Shown: positions 9,958 to 22,100 of the stretch, piece after piece | Position numbering within the stretch: the first letter of the stretch is position 1 | How the letters are laid out: each line of letters starts with the position of its first letter | Source of the DNA: Enoplolaimus lenunculus | Lineage: Eukaryota > Nematoda > Enoplea > Enoplida > Thoracostomopsidae | NCBI GenBank assembly: GCA_030248215.1 | Contig: JASANG010000102.1 | Coordinates: 62,001 to 126,000, forward strand | Direction of reading: 5' to 3' | DNA length: 64,000 bases | The notes under the pieces: generated by a model | The model's input: only the letters and a program-made list of their open reading frames with translations | What the model was told of the DNA's origin: nothing | The model's database searches: none | Program-made: the position numbers and the translations under genes

Positions 9958-12900
9958 GTAAGCTTTTAATATTGGTTTTCTAATAGTTTCAGCCAGTGTG
10001 AAAACTTACTAGTTGCAATTTGAGTGTTCCGTTAAAAATTGCAGTGGTTTTCGTTGTGTAGACGAATGTTGAACTTGTTTCAGCGTCAACCTATGTAAAA
10101 TCGTCAAACTTTCACCAATAGCTTTGTAGCCGACGGGTCTTGCGTTGTTTTGGCGTAAAAATTTTTTAACCCTGGAATATTTTGTGCCTCGAGAAATCTC
10201 GAGTAATCCATATTGTTTGAGTTCGTTCATTTTCTCGGCGCTGAAATGTTCTTCTTTGAGTGTCAGTGTTCTTGGCAGTTGAAGATGAAGCCGATATTAA
10301 ACTATGTTAACCGTCGCCGAGCTACCATTGTTAGCACGGTATGGTCGAATATCCGGTACTGGCTTCCGCGATATTTTTTGCTGTCCGGTCGCACATCGTG
10401 ATTTTTATTGGTAGTAGCTTTGATTCCAATGTGAATATGCTATTGCTATTTGTCTTCTAAAACATTTACGGGACTTTGTGATATAGCCTTAATTGGAATT
10501 TGTTGCATTTCACAGGCAGTAACAAAGTTTATGAAGGCGGATACAACTGTTTGTAGATTTCGATGTATTGTTATGCATACTGACTTTGTAATTTTTACTG
10601 GTTTTAGCGCCGTTCGTCTTAGTTTAGTTGTTTGTGGAAATCGTTCAAATGAAGCGCTTACGTCAATTAAATCAGCGTTATTAACAGCGTCTAGTAATGC
10701 GAATCGTCATAGTCCGTTGCATGTGTATGCGTTTGTAGATGATCCTATTCGCAAATATTTTCATTCACAGGTATATACCTATTCATTTACATACGTACTT
10801 ATGCTGTGGCACTGGCGCATGTTAGTTTCCCACCACAAAAAGCGAGTCTTTTTGAGTTATCCCCACTACTGGCCATCGTTTGCCCAGAGATGAATGGATT
10901 TAAGAATTTTTTCAAATTTGAATCAGATTTCAATATGGATTGACCAGGGGAGGTGGGTGCTAAGCTCAAATATGCAAAACATTTCAAAATCAAAACAACT
11001 GGGATAAAAATCAGGTGTGGGCTTAAGCTTAGATTTAAGCTTGAAATAAGAAAATAATAAACATGATGTAAAATGAGACTTTTGCGTTCTATCAATTTAA
11101 CACAAGCGTGGAGGAAGTGAACGCGCAAAGTTCCCATGCTGTATAGACGATCCATGTCCGGTATTTTCTTTTTTGACAGCATCTTACTTTTTATCTAATC
11201 TCGTACAATGAATTGTTTATTTGTGTATGATTTAGATACACAATATGCAACAACAGCACGAGCGATCTGAGTTTTCACGGCTGAAATTTTCGTTTGATAT
11301 CCTGCCAATTCAATTTCCGCTGGAATATGATATCGTTTGGCGAAGATTATTTAAGCTATGCGCTTGCCAACGGTTGTTCATTCCAGTAAGTGTGGGGCGC
11401 GAGACCAACTTGGATATATACCAACAAACATGGTCTGGTTGAAACTTGGTTTTCATGTTTTGAGCTAAAATATACATCATAGACAGCGGAAAATGTGGAC
11501 GGTCGCATTGGTATTTGGTGGTGGATTCTTTTAAGGTGCTAAAGAATGATCAGCGTTCACTGATAGTATTTGTTAGCTTGAAAGATGATGGTCGGAATAT
11601 TGTCTTTACTAGAAAACGTTTAGGCTGTGCATCGTGTAGGTTTTAATTTTGCAATATAGATTATATTAAATAGGTGTAGAATATTTTTCATTTTGATGCT
11701 ATTGTATCTTTGCAAAAAATTATCCCCGGTTTAATGAATATAAACCTATTATTATTTTAGAATATTCTCTCACGGGTCGATTCATTGCTTTATATTGACA
11801 CTGATACTGTATTCTTAGCACCCCCTGGTGACTTGTGGTCGTATTTTATCGCGTTTACACCTTCACAAATTGCCGGATTTGCACCGGAAACCGAAGATGA
11901 CTCGAATAATTGGTATGTTCGGTTTGCACGACATCCGTTTTATCCTCCAAGAGGTAAGATTGTGTAAGAAGTATAATATTATGATCTTTTACAGGGGAGA
12001 TTTTGTAAACCTTGAAAAGAGGGTTCTTGCGTTGCCAGCTGCAAATGTTCGTATAAGCTCCTGTATAAATATCATATATGAGGCGTTTTGAACCCTATTA
12101 TTCCCATATGCCCTTTGATATGATCTGATAATTACAGATTAGAAATAATAAACAGTTTTTAAGAATACACCGCTTTCGTTCGATATATTGTATGTGTAGC
12201 AGCATCTGTCCGGGATAAGGATCATGTTTATAAATGACCGTTACCCTTTTCTTTTGAGATTTTTATACATTAATCTTATGCTTTTGAGATTATCCATGGA
12301 TAATTTTACTGTTGGCTTTATTTGCAAGTTTACAATGTATATTTTCAATGTGAAACCTGTGGAAATGTCAAATTTGCCGTCTCTGTTTTTTTGTTTCCGT
12401 TTCAACTACGTTTGAGCAAACATCCTACAACTTTAGTTTGTACTTTTGTATACCTTAATGTAGTTGTCAGTAATTATTGTGATCGTGTAATGGTAAATAC
12501 AAGCAATGACTGACGTACAGATTTGCGTTTCTGCCAGTGACGAATTCAACAGGCTGCCCAAACAACAGGGATCTAAACGAAAAGTTTTTAATGCCATTTA
12601 GTGTCAAAATTGCGTTTGACTTGTCGCTCGATTCGCTCACTATTTTTTACTAGTCATGCCTCATCGCAAATTTTCGGATTTGCCATTGGGTCTCGCTATA
12701 AACGTATTAACGGAATATGTGGATTTTATGTTGTATGTTTCAGGTGTTAATTCTGGTGTTATGCTGATGAACTTAACGAGGATGAGAGCTTTTCAGTGGT
12801 CCAATTATTTAACGCCAGCGTATGAAAAGTATAAATCTGCACTGACGTGGGGCGACCAAGACATAATCAATATTGTATTTCATAATAATTCTGGTTAGTT

Positions 12901-13813
12901 TTATGACAGTGTTCGTGTTTTAATTTGGTATAATTACACTTACTTTCGAAATTTGCTAACGATAGTATAGGCGCGTAATATATATGTTCGTTTAGAATCA
13001 AAAATTAAGGTTAGCTGAGCGTACATACCACAGCGGCGACTGAAAGCATTATTTTTATCATTTATACCCTTTCTCGTGGAAGCTTAAGTTAAAGTTTAAG
13101 CCTAAACCTGAGGCTAGTCCGAAACCTAAAGACAAAGTGTGGTCACGGACCGAACTAAGTGAGCTGGATCCACTATGGTTGTGGTTACGGTTTTGTAGCC
13201 GCGCCTGAATTTTTGAGTGAACGCGGCTCCAACTCGGTTTGAAGTTCGATCTCTATTTACTGCCAGGCGGACCTAAAATACTTGTTTAGAAACTACTAAA
13301 AAGCGAATGAATTTTATAATATATTACTGCGAAGCCTAAGTATATATATTTTCATCGGTGCGGTTTGAAGGTCAGTGTAAGTTTTTGCCGTAGTTGGTTT
13401 AAACTAAATTACAGATCGCCTGCACTGAAGTGACCTGGTTGGCAAGAAAACGTAATGTAAAAATTTTATTCTAAAGTTTGATCTTCTGTGTGTATAGGTA
13501 CTTTCGAAAATATCAGATTTGGCATAAGTTATACATTGATAAAGCTTAAGATTAGGTCTAATCGTTGTGGGGGGAGTGGTGTACAACAGTGTTAATGTTT
13601 GTATATATTTCAGACAAAGTATTTGAATTTGGCTGTGAATGGAACTTCCGACCTGATCACTGCATGTATATGTCTGTATGTCGAAAAGCCGATCATAACG
13701 GTGGCGCAGCGTTAATTCATGGCAATCGTGGATATTTTTATGCAAATAAGCAACCACCGTTTGCAATTCTTCATTCTGCGATCCAAAATGCAAGTTTTGA
13801 ATTTTTGGTTTAG
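9503..13813 (+). CDS. Glucoside xylosyltransferase (GXYLT1/2-like), complete, six exons
   Basis: Exons 9503-9957, 10608-10770, 11236-11385, 11761-11953, 12744-12893 and 13614-13813 join in phase into about 436 residues; human GXYLT1 is about 440. The family transfers xylose from UDP-xylose to O-glucose on Notch EGF repeats in the secretory pathway. Visible features: short cytosolic tail, signal-anchor helix about residues 21-42, a charged stem to about 150, then a GT8-type catalytic domain. The domain has [27 protein letters not shown], the DXD metal-site motif in [12 protein letters not shown] (D269-T-D271), [45 protein letters not shown] and HGNRGYFY. All of these match GXYLT blocks. The C-terminus is shorter than in vertebrates after ASFEF. 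No break is seen. Whether it matches GXYLT1 or GXYLT2 is unresolved. Confidence 0.95.
10608..10770 (+). CDS. GXYLT exon 2: start of catalytic domain
   Basis: Acceptor GGTTTTAG, donor GTATAT, phase 2 to phase 0. It encodes [19 protein letters not shown] and HVYAFVDD, matching the VVACGERLEETVTMLKSA...FHIFAED block of GXYLT1. Confidence 0.92.
11236..11385 (+). CDS. GXYLT exon 3: [16 protein letters not shown] block
   Basis: Acceptor TGATTTAG, donor GTAAGT, exactly 50 codons, phase 0 both ends. The family block is WKKLFKPCASQRLFLP. Confidence 0.93.
11761..11953 (+). CDS. GXYLT exon 4: DXD motif
   Basis: Acceptor TTATTTTAG, donor GTAAGA, phase 0 to phase 1. It contains [15 protein letters not shown] with the DTD metal/nucleotide-sugar site, and FARHPFYPP. 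Confidence 0.94.
12744..12893 (+). CDS. GXYLT exon 5: [15 protein letters not shown] block
   Basis: Acceptor TGTTTCAG, donor GTTAGT, phase 1 to phase 1. It encodes [14 protein letters not shown] and [17 protein letters not shown], near-identical to GXYLT1 ([27 protein letters not shown]). Confidence 0.94.
13614..13813 (+). CDS. GXYLT exon 6: C-terminal block and stop
   Basis: Acceptor ATATTTCAG. It encodes [35 protein letters not shown] and a final ASFEFLV before TAG. It lacks the C-terminal extension present in vertebrate GXYLT1. Confidence 0.93.
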
Positions 13814-14086
13814 AGCTGTTGTATGGAATCGAGTAGTTTCTAATAATTCATAATAATGTGGTAAGCGTTGCCCAAAAGACATTTTTCATACAAACTACCA
13901 ACTTGCACTAAAACATTAATTTTCACACTTGTATTTTTGAAAATTTTTGTCATCAAAATCATTTTGAATTGCTACCATTTTTCTTAATGTAAACTTGCGA
14001 AATTTTTATCCGTGTAGCGTAGTGAAATCACTGATCAGATATGAAAAAACTTAACGTAAAACGTTTTGAAATATAAAACACTTGAA

Positions 14087-14092
14087 AATAAA
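14087..14092 (+). promoter_or_regulatory. Candidate polyadenylation signal of GXYLT
   Basis: AATAAA lies 274 bp after the stop codon. It is the first such hexamer I see on this strand downstream, but no transcript evidence exists here. Confidence 0.3.
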
Positions 14093-15217
14093 AATCGGAC
14101 GAAATATGACCGGAATAGGGGTCTGGTACCACTAAAGGAAAACGTCGAATTTTTCCATTATGATTATGACGGTGATTGGTCAATAGTTTTATAGCACAAT
14201 TTTTATTTGCGTTAGCATATTAGTGTTTTTGAATGACACAATTTACTACATACTGTCGTGAGAAACGTTTTGATGTTTCAATTGATTAAGCAATCAGATA
14301 CCGTTGCTACGGTGGCTGGCCACCATGAATGTGTACCGTCGCCAGCCATATTGGCTATATAGCTAAATTGGTGCCGTAGCTACCACGTATAAAAGTCGTC
14401 TTTGTCGAGAAATTAACGCACTTGAAAACGTCTTTATTGTTTTTTTTCGCTCCACTGAAGATAACTGTAATTTTGACCAACCACAGCTGGTTAAACATTT
14501 TAGTTCAATGTTGAAACTGGAAATCGAGCACAACTTGTCGCCCGTATTGAGTCTCAGCTTAGATCTCTGCCTACTACACGTCGAGAAGATCCAAACTGCA
14601 ACAAAGTTGCTCATATATTTTATCAGAGGTTGCGTAGGTCATTGATCGTTTGACATTCTGCTTGTATTGATTTGTGCATCAATCATCATGCCTGTGTTAT
14701 TTCTTATTTTTGTCGGTTATTGTAGCCGCATAATCAAATCATATATATACTAACTGGTTTATTGCTAGTCTTGTGTGGTTCGTGTTCTTTCAGGTAATGT
14801 ATTAAATAAAAATCGGGCAAAATTGAATGTGAACCTAATATAATTGACATCAAAGTTTTGGTCAAGAAACGAAACATTGGATGTCGGTTAAAGTAGATAA
14901 GAACTAATTCTGAACCTGAAAACAGTAGTGAAATGCAACAGTATGTTCGAAATGTTTCGTGTTTTCTTTAATGTCTAGTTTAGCTTTGTATATTATAATG
15001 TTTTTAAGTTGACCAGTAAAGGCGGGTTAGCGTTTGAAAATCGAGCGGAAAAATTACACAATTATTGAAAAACTAGAAACAAAATCTTTAAAGGGTACAA
15101 CTGACATAAACATATATTAAGAATTCACTAGCAAAGACAAAAATTGTCAGGACTTCCTATAAAATTCATTCTGAACCTAGTACGGTTTTCGTCAAGAGTG
15201 ACACATACCTTCGATTA

Positions 15218-15460
15218 GGGCGCAAGAGGAGGTAAAAAACACCGGAGCCGTAGCTTAACGAATCTTGCCGGAGTTGCATGAGGTGAAATTAGGTAGTAAA
15301 AATGAATATGTTGTTGTTTAGTTTTACGCTACCTTTCTGCGAAATTTTGGAAATTCTTGAAAATTGTGACAAAAGTAAAACGAAGCGTGCAAATCAGATA
15401 AATCGTCAAAAATTCTACCCCAGCCGGACCCGGCAGCAGACACCTCCGGTTTTACCCTGC
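15218..15460. mobile_element. CAGGGTGCAACCGGA-family MITE, copy with worn left end
   Basis: Shares AGGTGAAATTAGGTAGTAAA with the copy at 9010-9334 and ends CACCTCCGGTTTTACCCTG. It is followed 95 bp later by an opposed copy. Confidence 0.65.
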
Positions 15461-15554
15461 TTTGATTGTATCTCGTGTAGGGTTTATATCATTACAGTGT
15501 AGCATATAATTAAATTCGTCTATCTGTTGTTTTATTAACCCCATCCGGATTCAT

Positions 15555-15908
15555 CAGGGTAAAACCGGAGGACTGGCTCCTTCATAAAACTGACATCCGG
15601 GTCCGTTAAAAATTTTGCCGGAGGTTCCGGCAATTTCGGTATTGAAATTTTGCATAATTTTACAAAGTTTATCTGTTTGACGCGAGTTTGTTTTAACCTT
15701 TGGCCCAATTTTGAGGACAAAATTGCCAGGATTTCGTCCAAAATAAGCGTAAAAGCCAATATAACAACGCATTACAAATAATTTGCAAAAAATGACACAC
15801 ACATTTGAACTAAATCTAAAACTTCGTCTCACCTTTAGCGTCACCTCCGGCTCCGGCAAGTGCTGTTGATCTCTGGCTCTGGTTATTTTTCACCTCCGGT
15901 TGCATCCT
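15555..15908. mobile_element. CAGGGTGCAACCGGA-family MITE, opposed copy
   Basis: Starts CAGGGTAAAACCGGAGG and ends CACCTCCGGTTGCATCCT. Internal CTCCGGCAAGTGCTG and ACCTCCGGCTCCGG are shared with the fragment at 8505-8600. Confidence 0.7.
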
Positions 15909-16480
15909 CGAATCTACCCTCTTATACAAACTGCTAAAACTAAATCAGATTAGACAACTTATGAAAATCATTAGCATACAACGATAGCTGTAATCTCAAG
16001 TTAAGACATTTAAAATGAAATAAAGTCGTTTAGACCATTTTGATACAACGCATTGCGAACGAAACTTTTAAAAGATTTTCGCAAAGCTCACACAACTGCT
16101 ACTGTGTAAAACTTTTTGAAATCTCTGTTTACTATATAAACTTTCAGTGGCAAACTAGATATAAAGCGATTCTAGCTACCAATGGACGTGTTGAAAAGCT
16201 TGCAATATGTGCGCGCAGAAGCAACAAGAGTTTGCAATTTTTAAAACGAAGATGTCTAACAATAATTGAGCGTGCAATGCTGTATCGCAAGCGAGCATAG
16301 TTTCTTTTGATATGTCCACGGGAATAATTTTTTTAGCTTTTTTCGGCATCTTTTTACATTGAGCATTCTATATTTATATGTCTTGTCTCCATAAGCCCGC
16401 AACCATTAATTACTTAATACCAGGGTACGCGAAAATCTCGACAAGGGGCGAGGTGAATTTTATTTACATTAATATGTCTT

Positions 16481-16673
16481 CACTGCAAAAAATCGTGATT
16501 CAAATTGAATCTCTCCGAAATAGGATCTATGGGACCAAAACAGCGGAGTCAATCTCGATTCCGCAAGAATCAAACGTCGAATGTGACCGTCGGAGTCGAA
16601 TTTGACACAGTTTGTGTAATGCCGTAGGGCCTATTTCGGAGTGAGTCAATTTGACTCATCATTTTTTGTAGTG
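16481..16673. mobile_element. MITE with CACTGCAAAAAAT ends
   Basis: Left end CACTGCAAAAAATCGTGATT; the reverse complement of the right end is CACTACAAAAAATGATGAGT. The subterminal region is also inverted (AATTGAATC versus AATTGACTC). The length is 193 bp and non-coding. The superfamily is not certain. Confidence 0.7.
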
Positions 16674-17681
16674 TTGATGCGGTTGAAAATTCTTCTCAAA
16701 GAAAGTAAAGATCTCTATAAAGGGCGCCCTTAATTGGACGTCCATCCCCGTAGCTGTGGTTCCGTATTAAGAACCACCAATTAGACAACTAAGAACTTAG
16801 GCACTTTTTTACTTCCTCCCACACAACTTAAATTTTGGATGGAAACTTTTTAGTTCATATTGTGTGGTCTAGAAAGTACGTTCGAAGATGGAACGTCTGT
16901 GTTGTTGGCTTTAAGGTCGGCTACATTTTTTTACTTTCCGTTCAAGCTGCAACTTTACGGATCCCTGAGCAGGACGGGAGGCTGCCGCCCTCAAGCTTCC
17001 CGCACTAAGCTCTACTCGGCATACTGCAACGCGCGAAACAGCCTAAATAGAATTAAAAAGTTTTTCAGTTTCCTCTTTGCGTCGTTTTAAAATCTTGAAA
17101 TGGTAAATTGATTTCAATTGATCTATCGCTTGATCACTCGTGATATTACGTTTGGTAGAGGTGGGAAATATTACCCAATTTTCAATTGCTGTGTAATTTT
17201 TGAGAACCGTAGTTTGAAATTGGGAGTTTCAAATTTCCACACAGCGGGCACAAGATAGAGTAGATGATGCATAAAGTAAAAAATGTACAAAACTCGCATT
17301 CAAGTAACAGTTAAAGACGATAGCCAAGAGAATCCCTCATACATTGTATATATTCGTCAAAATTTCAAATTTTCTCAATCCTATATTTAGCACAACGCAA
17401 TTTCGTTATCAGCATCTATGCATTATTCTCAACAACGATGTACCAAGTGCAATAAGCTTTATATGCATTGAGTATAAAAGTTAAAAAGAATTTTTTCTAG
17501 TAATAAAGCGATAAAGCGATATCTTTGCGGCGGCGTGGTGTTTGTTTATTGCTGAGGTGGGAATCCCGTACTTCCTCGAAATTCAAATATTTGATGCATT
17601 TAGAACCTGCCATGTGGCACTTGTTCCATCTTTTAGCTATCGATAATTTAAAATACTGTTTATTTATATATATTTATATCA

Positions 17682-17682
17682 A

Positions 17683-17717
<35 letters not shown>

Positions 17718-17718
17718 A
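17682..17718. repeat. AATA microsatellite
   Basis: Nine to ten uninterrupted tetranucleotide units of AATA. Confidence 0.9.
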
Positions 17719-18451
17719 TGCAATAATTTGCCTAATGTTGTTGGATACTCGTTTCGGCTTCCAGTAGAACTGTATCAGTATATTTGTTTACGTTTCTGAC
17801 TGCTGTTGTAATTAATTACATATTTATTAAACTGAAATAACGCGACAGAATTAAGATATCAATCCTCAATCTTGAACAATTTGTCTTTCAAATTAAATTT
17901 CGGCAAAGTATTAAAGTGTGTCAATCATAGCTTTCTTGAAAGGTAATGCTTAAAATTCAGTTCAGTTTGCGTTTTCTGCATTTTGACCTTGTATTTTCGT
18001 ATATAAGAAGCAGCTGGTTTCGAATTAAACATTTTTTTTGAGGAAAGTTTGTATCCGTTCAAGCTCCCAACGATGCAGAATATATGCAATGCATGTACTA
18101 TTGATCCCATACAGCTTTTCATACATATAATATAGTGGATCTGAATATTGTCACAGTCCTGATTTTTACGCCTTCGCTTAGGCGTTACGCGTACACTCTG
18201 GTTTGGGGCTAAGTGTCGGCTAATGCTTGGATTTAAACTTTAAGGTATCAGGTTTAGATTCAGAGTCAGTACGCGAATTTTTTTCGATACGAAGACCTAT
18301 TCGCTTAATGAAACTGATTATTAGACCTGGTTCATGCAGGAGGTATTCATCCCGTCTCTCTGACTCTTTCAGGGACTGCTTGTTCGACGGTGGAATTGCA
18401 AATATTGCAGCCAATTTTATATTTTATTTTTAGAAACTTTTACTAATTATC

Positions 18452-18654
18452 AAACCCATCTCACATTGAGTTGTCTGTAGGCAACTACAGCGCAGTGTAT
18501 ATACATTAAATAGTGTATATCGCACCGTGTTTAACAATTGCAACAGGTATACATAGTACTAAATCACCACAAGACGTGAGAGCCTCCTCGGGCTCGAGCG
18601 TCAAGCTGCTATGGCTGAGTGGAAATGGTATACGCCTCCCACTCCGGTCACTGG
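18452..18654 (+). mobile_element. tRNA-carrying TTAA element, truncated copy 1
   Basis: Begins AACCCATCTCACATTGAG and is more than 90% like the copy starting at 18664 up to CACTCCGGTCACTGG, where it stops short of the B box. It is in direct orientation next to copy 2. Confidence 0.8.
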
Positions 18655-18663
18655 ACTATCCAT

Positions 18664-18931
18664 AACCCCTTCTCACATTTAGTTGTCTGTAGGCAACTAC
18701 AGCGCAGTGTATATACGTTAAATAGTATATATCGCACCGTGTTTAACAATTGCAACACGTATACATAGTACTAAATCACCACAAGACGTGAGAGCCTCCT
18801 CGGGCTCGAGCGTCAAGCTCCTATAGCTGAGTGGTAATGGTATACGCCTCCCACTACAGTCACTGGAGTTCGAATCCTAGCATAAAAGTAGGTCTCAGGA
18901 GAAATAGAAAATATTCATGTGAGAAAGGGTT
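18664..18931 (+). mobile_element. TTAA-flanked, piggyBac-like MITE carrying a tRNA-like Pol III promoter
   Basis: The ends are inverted: CCCCTTCTCACAT on the left, ATGTGAGAAAGGG on the right, followed by TTAA. CCC-starting ends on a TTAA target are the hallmark of piggyBac-type elements. Inside, TAGCTGAGTGG (18824-18834) fits a Pol III A box and GTTCGAATCC (18868-18877) a B box, with a tRNA-like spacing of about 33 bp. A short hairpin, GTTGTCTGTAGGCAAC, lies near the left end. There is no coding capacity. Confidence 0.8.
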
Positions 18932-18963
18932 AAATATAATTTTTTAACAAATTTAAACTATTA

Positions 18964-19140
18964 ATGTCAACTATTAGAACTTCCAATGCAATGCCGCAAC
19001 TTAAAAAGACCGGGATTCCACCTTGGGGTCGACCGAAACGTGTTGAGGACAACGCAGTCAATACGTCCAACAAATCGCATACCAGAGACAAAATTGCTAA
19101 TGCATCAGATGATCAAAGTTACTCAAATATGAATTCGAAG
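18964..19140 (+). CDS. Candidate first coding exon (distal start)
   Basis: ATG with an in-frame TAA six codons upstream and no AG acceptor between, so translation would begin here. It encodes 59 residues ([28 protein letters not shown]...). It ends in phase 0 at GTAATT. The context at -3 is weak (T). The domain is not recognised. Confidence 0.55.
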
Positions 19141-22100
19141 GTAATTAATTTGGGGTCAAAGAACAGAACAGGCCCGAAGCCAGAAATTGTTAGACGTTTC
19201 ACGCCTCTCTACATGCGTAGCAAGAAAATTTTTTCAAATTTAAAATTTTAACGTTGCGAAAATATAGTTCGATCAGGGAGATTAACATCTAAAATAATCA
19301 TTACACATTTCGATCCATGGAAAGATCAGGGGCGTAGTGTTTTTCTGTGGGACTCGAACAGAGTAAGCTTAAGCTTTAGACTAATTTTTTCCTTGGCTTA
19401 GGCTAAGGTTTAGGCTTATGCTTAGGAACAAACTATTCTTACGCTCAGGCTTAGGTTTTTTAGGCTTAGGCTTAGGTTTAGGAATATGCTTATATTACTG
19501 TTCCGGCCCTGTTCTTTACATTGGCCCACATTTCTAAAACGCAGTCGTTGCTGACAAACATTCTAAATATTGTTTTTGTTTCAAAAACCACATCAGTTCA
19601 AATTTACGGCCAAAAAATTTTCTTAATTACTCAAAAAAAACAGCTACGCTCATGGTTGTTTGAGGCCACACAGTTCAATCAACTCTACTTCCCTTCTACA
19701 TTTATGATGCAGCGTCACTGCTTTTGTATTACTTTTGTAAGCACTGTTTATGACACAAATAGAGCCACGGCTGCATAGGGTGACGACGTTCCGCCCTTAT
19801 GGACATTAAAGAATTCTATGTTAGAAAATCTGTCCTTGGTTCATCTAGAAATGTTCCCACGTTTTTCTACTAATAATTCCTGATTCCGGCGCTGGACAAA
19901 AAGGTAAACAACAATTGTTGCAAAAAATTTTGCAAGCAACTTGGCATTCAACTCACTTGAAGCGCAGACTGCAAACGTGGCAAAGTTCAACTCGGGACTC
20001 CGTCTCGCACGCGTATATTAACCCTTTCTCACATGAATAATTTCTATTTCCCCTGAGACCTACTTTTATGCTAGGATTCGAACTCCAGTGACTGGAGTGG
20101 GAGGCGTATACCATCACCACTCAGCTATAGGAGCTTGACGCTCGAGCCCGAAGCGGCTCTCACGTCTTGTGGTGATTTAGTACTATGTATACGTGTTGCA
20201 ATTGTTAAACACGGTGCGATATATATTATTTAACGTATTTACACTGCGCTGAGTTGCCTATAGGCAACTCAATGTGATAACGGGTTAATCTTAAAAACTC
20301 ACCTAAACCAAACAACGTTTTTGCATTTATTTAAATTTAAGCAAAATCATTTATGGTTGGTTTTAGGAAAATTTGTTTACTTCAGGCTGGACGACCGGGT
20401 AAAATTGTAACTGAAACGAAAACAAAGCGCGAAAAAACTACGGAAAAAGTTGATTCAACGCTAGCTATGTCAGTACAGTCATTAACAACACAAACGGATC
20501 CTAATGTTACCGGCAACATTCAGAGCCCTGCGAATATTTCTGTGCCCAATGGTGATGACTTTCCCAACCGTGAAGAAATGGCGGACAACGTTGATGTAAG
20601 AGTTTTTGAATATTCTATACAATTTATTCAAACAATAAATTTCTCTTATATGTTAATATTTTTATGCTTTCCTAAAACACAGCTGAATTATAGGTTTAGG
20701 CTTAAGCATATGGTTTAACGTTGATTGTTTATCTTCAAAAATTTGGTTGCATCAAGACGCTCTAAAATCGAGTATTTCTTTTTACTTATACTAGTCAACG
20801 TGGTTCCAAATTTGCAACGCTAATGCATTCCTCCCAAAACTTTTTAATCTTGAAAACTGCACAATACTTTTTGCTTACATTTCAATTCACTTTTTAATTC
20901 TTTGCTACATCACGCACATTGCCTTTCAAACGAATGTGCTCTAATTTGCATATATATGTTGTATCATGTTTATATATATGAAACATTCATTACAACAACT
21001 GGAATGCTGCCTAAAATACGTATGCAGGGCGTTTCAGCTTTAATCATATATTTGTCCCTGGTTGATGCTATTTGACTTAACAGTGCTTGATTTGAACAAA
21101 TTTAGGTGTGTTTGTGATAGAATTTAAATGAATAGTTTTTACAATATATGTTTGTTTTGCGAGAATTCCAATACATCGCGTAAACTCAGCACAAAACGAG
21201 TATGTAATAACTCGTTGAACGCATAAAAAATATAAACTAAATTAGTACGTCAAAGTATGTTTTTCTAGAATCATTTTAGAACAGGTCGAAGCTATTATGC
21301 GGCGTATTATATGTGTTATATATGAAACTTTGCACGATTTGTGTGAAGAAATGCAAAAAGTATGGCAGAAAGATTTTGAGCAACACATCAATTTTGTTTA
21401 TGTAATTTTGTGCGAATTTCAATTTATAAGAACGCTTATTTTATATAATGCTTCATCAAACCAAGAGTGGATGATGCATACTTTAACAAGATTATGCAAC
21501 CGGGTACATTTTGCGTAGTAACAAATGTAGTCGGCACGCGTTCCGGTTTTGGCCTACCCCTCTAGAGGGTGAAAAACCTGTGCGAACCGAAGTACTGTAT
21601 GTATCCGTCCTAAAAAATATGCTTCGCTTACAGTTTAATTTAGGGGTACTGAATGTGACAGTGACCCCCCGGCCACACTGTATATAAGGGGGTCGGCTAA
21701 AAACGCAACGCATGCCCGGTAGTACATTTTGTACCATGCGGAACACAAGAGTTGAACACTTTTGCAAGCAGTTTTGGTCAACTGTTGGCTGCCCCTAGAG
21801 TTTTTCAAATTTTCTGATTTCGCCTGGCTTAGAATTATTAATGCAAACAGTTGTAAATTTTTTCCAGTAAAACATGAGTTTCGATAAAATAGCCAATAAA
21901 ATTAGAGAATTTTTGTGGCCGCATATATCATTGCACCTTTTGTGTCGACGAAGATGAGTACTAAAATGCAGGGTGTAACCGAATATCCATTTACGTTTAC
22001 GGTAATAATTCGTATCCGTTTCCGTTGTAGAAATACTGGGATTCTGTTATTTTTGTGCTCAAAATTTGTTATAAATCACGTAAATATCATGCAGTTTTTC

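Larger units (their letters stand above)
13814..18963. other. Intergenic region rich in non-autonomous elements
   Basis: No host exon recognised. It contains a CCGTAGC-type inverted segment (about 14295-14385), two opposed CAGGGTGCAACCGGA copies (15218-15460 and 15555-15908), a CACTGCAAAAAAT-ended MITE (16481-16673), an AATA microsatellite (17682-17718) and two tRNA-carrying TTAA elements (18452-18931). Confidence 0.6.

Noticed and set aside
13404-13793. 129-codon frame on the - strand
   Set aside because: Antisense to the last GXYLT exon and its intron; no family similarity.
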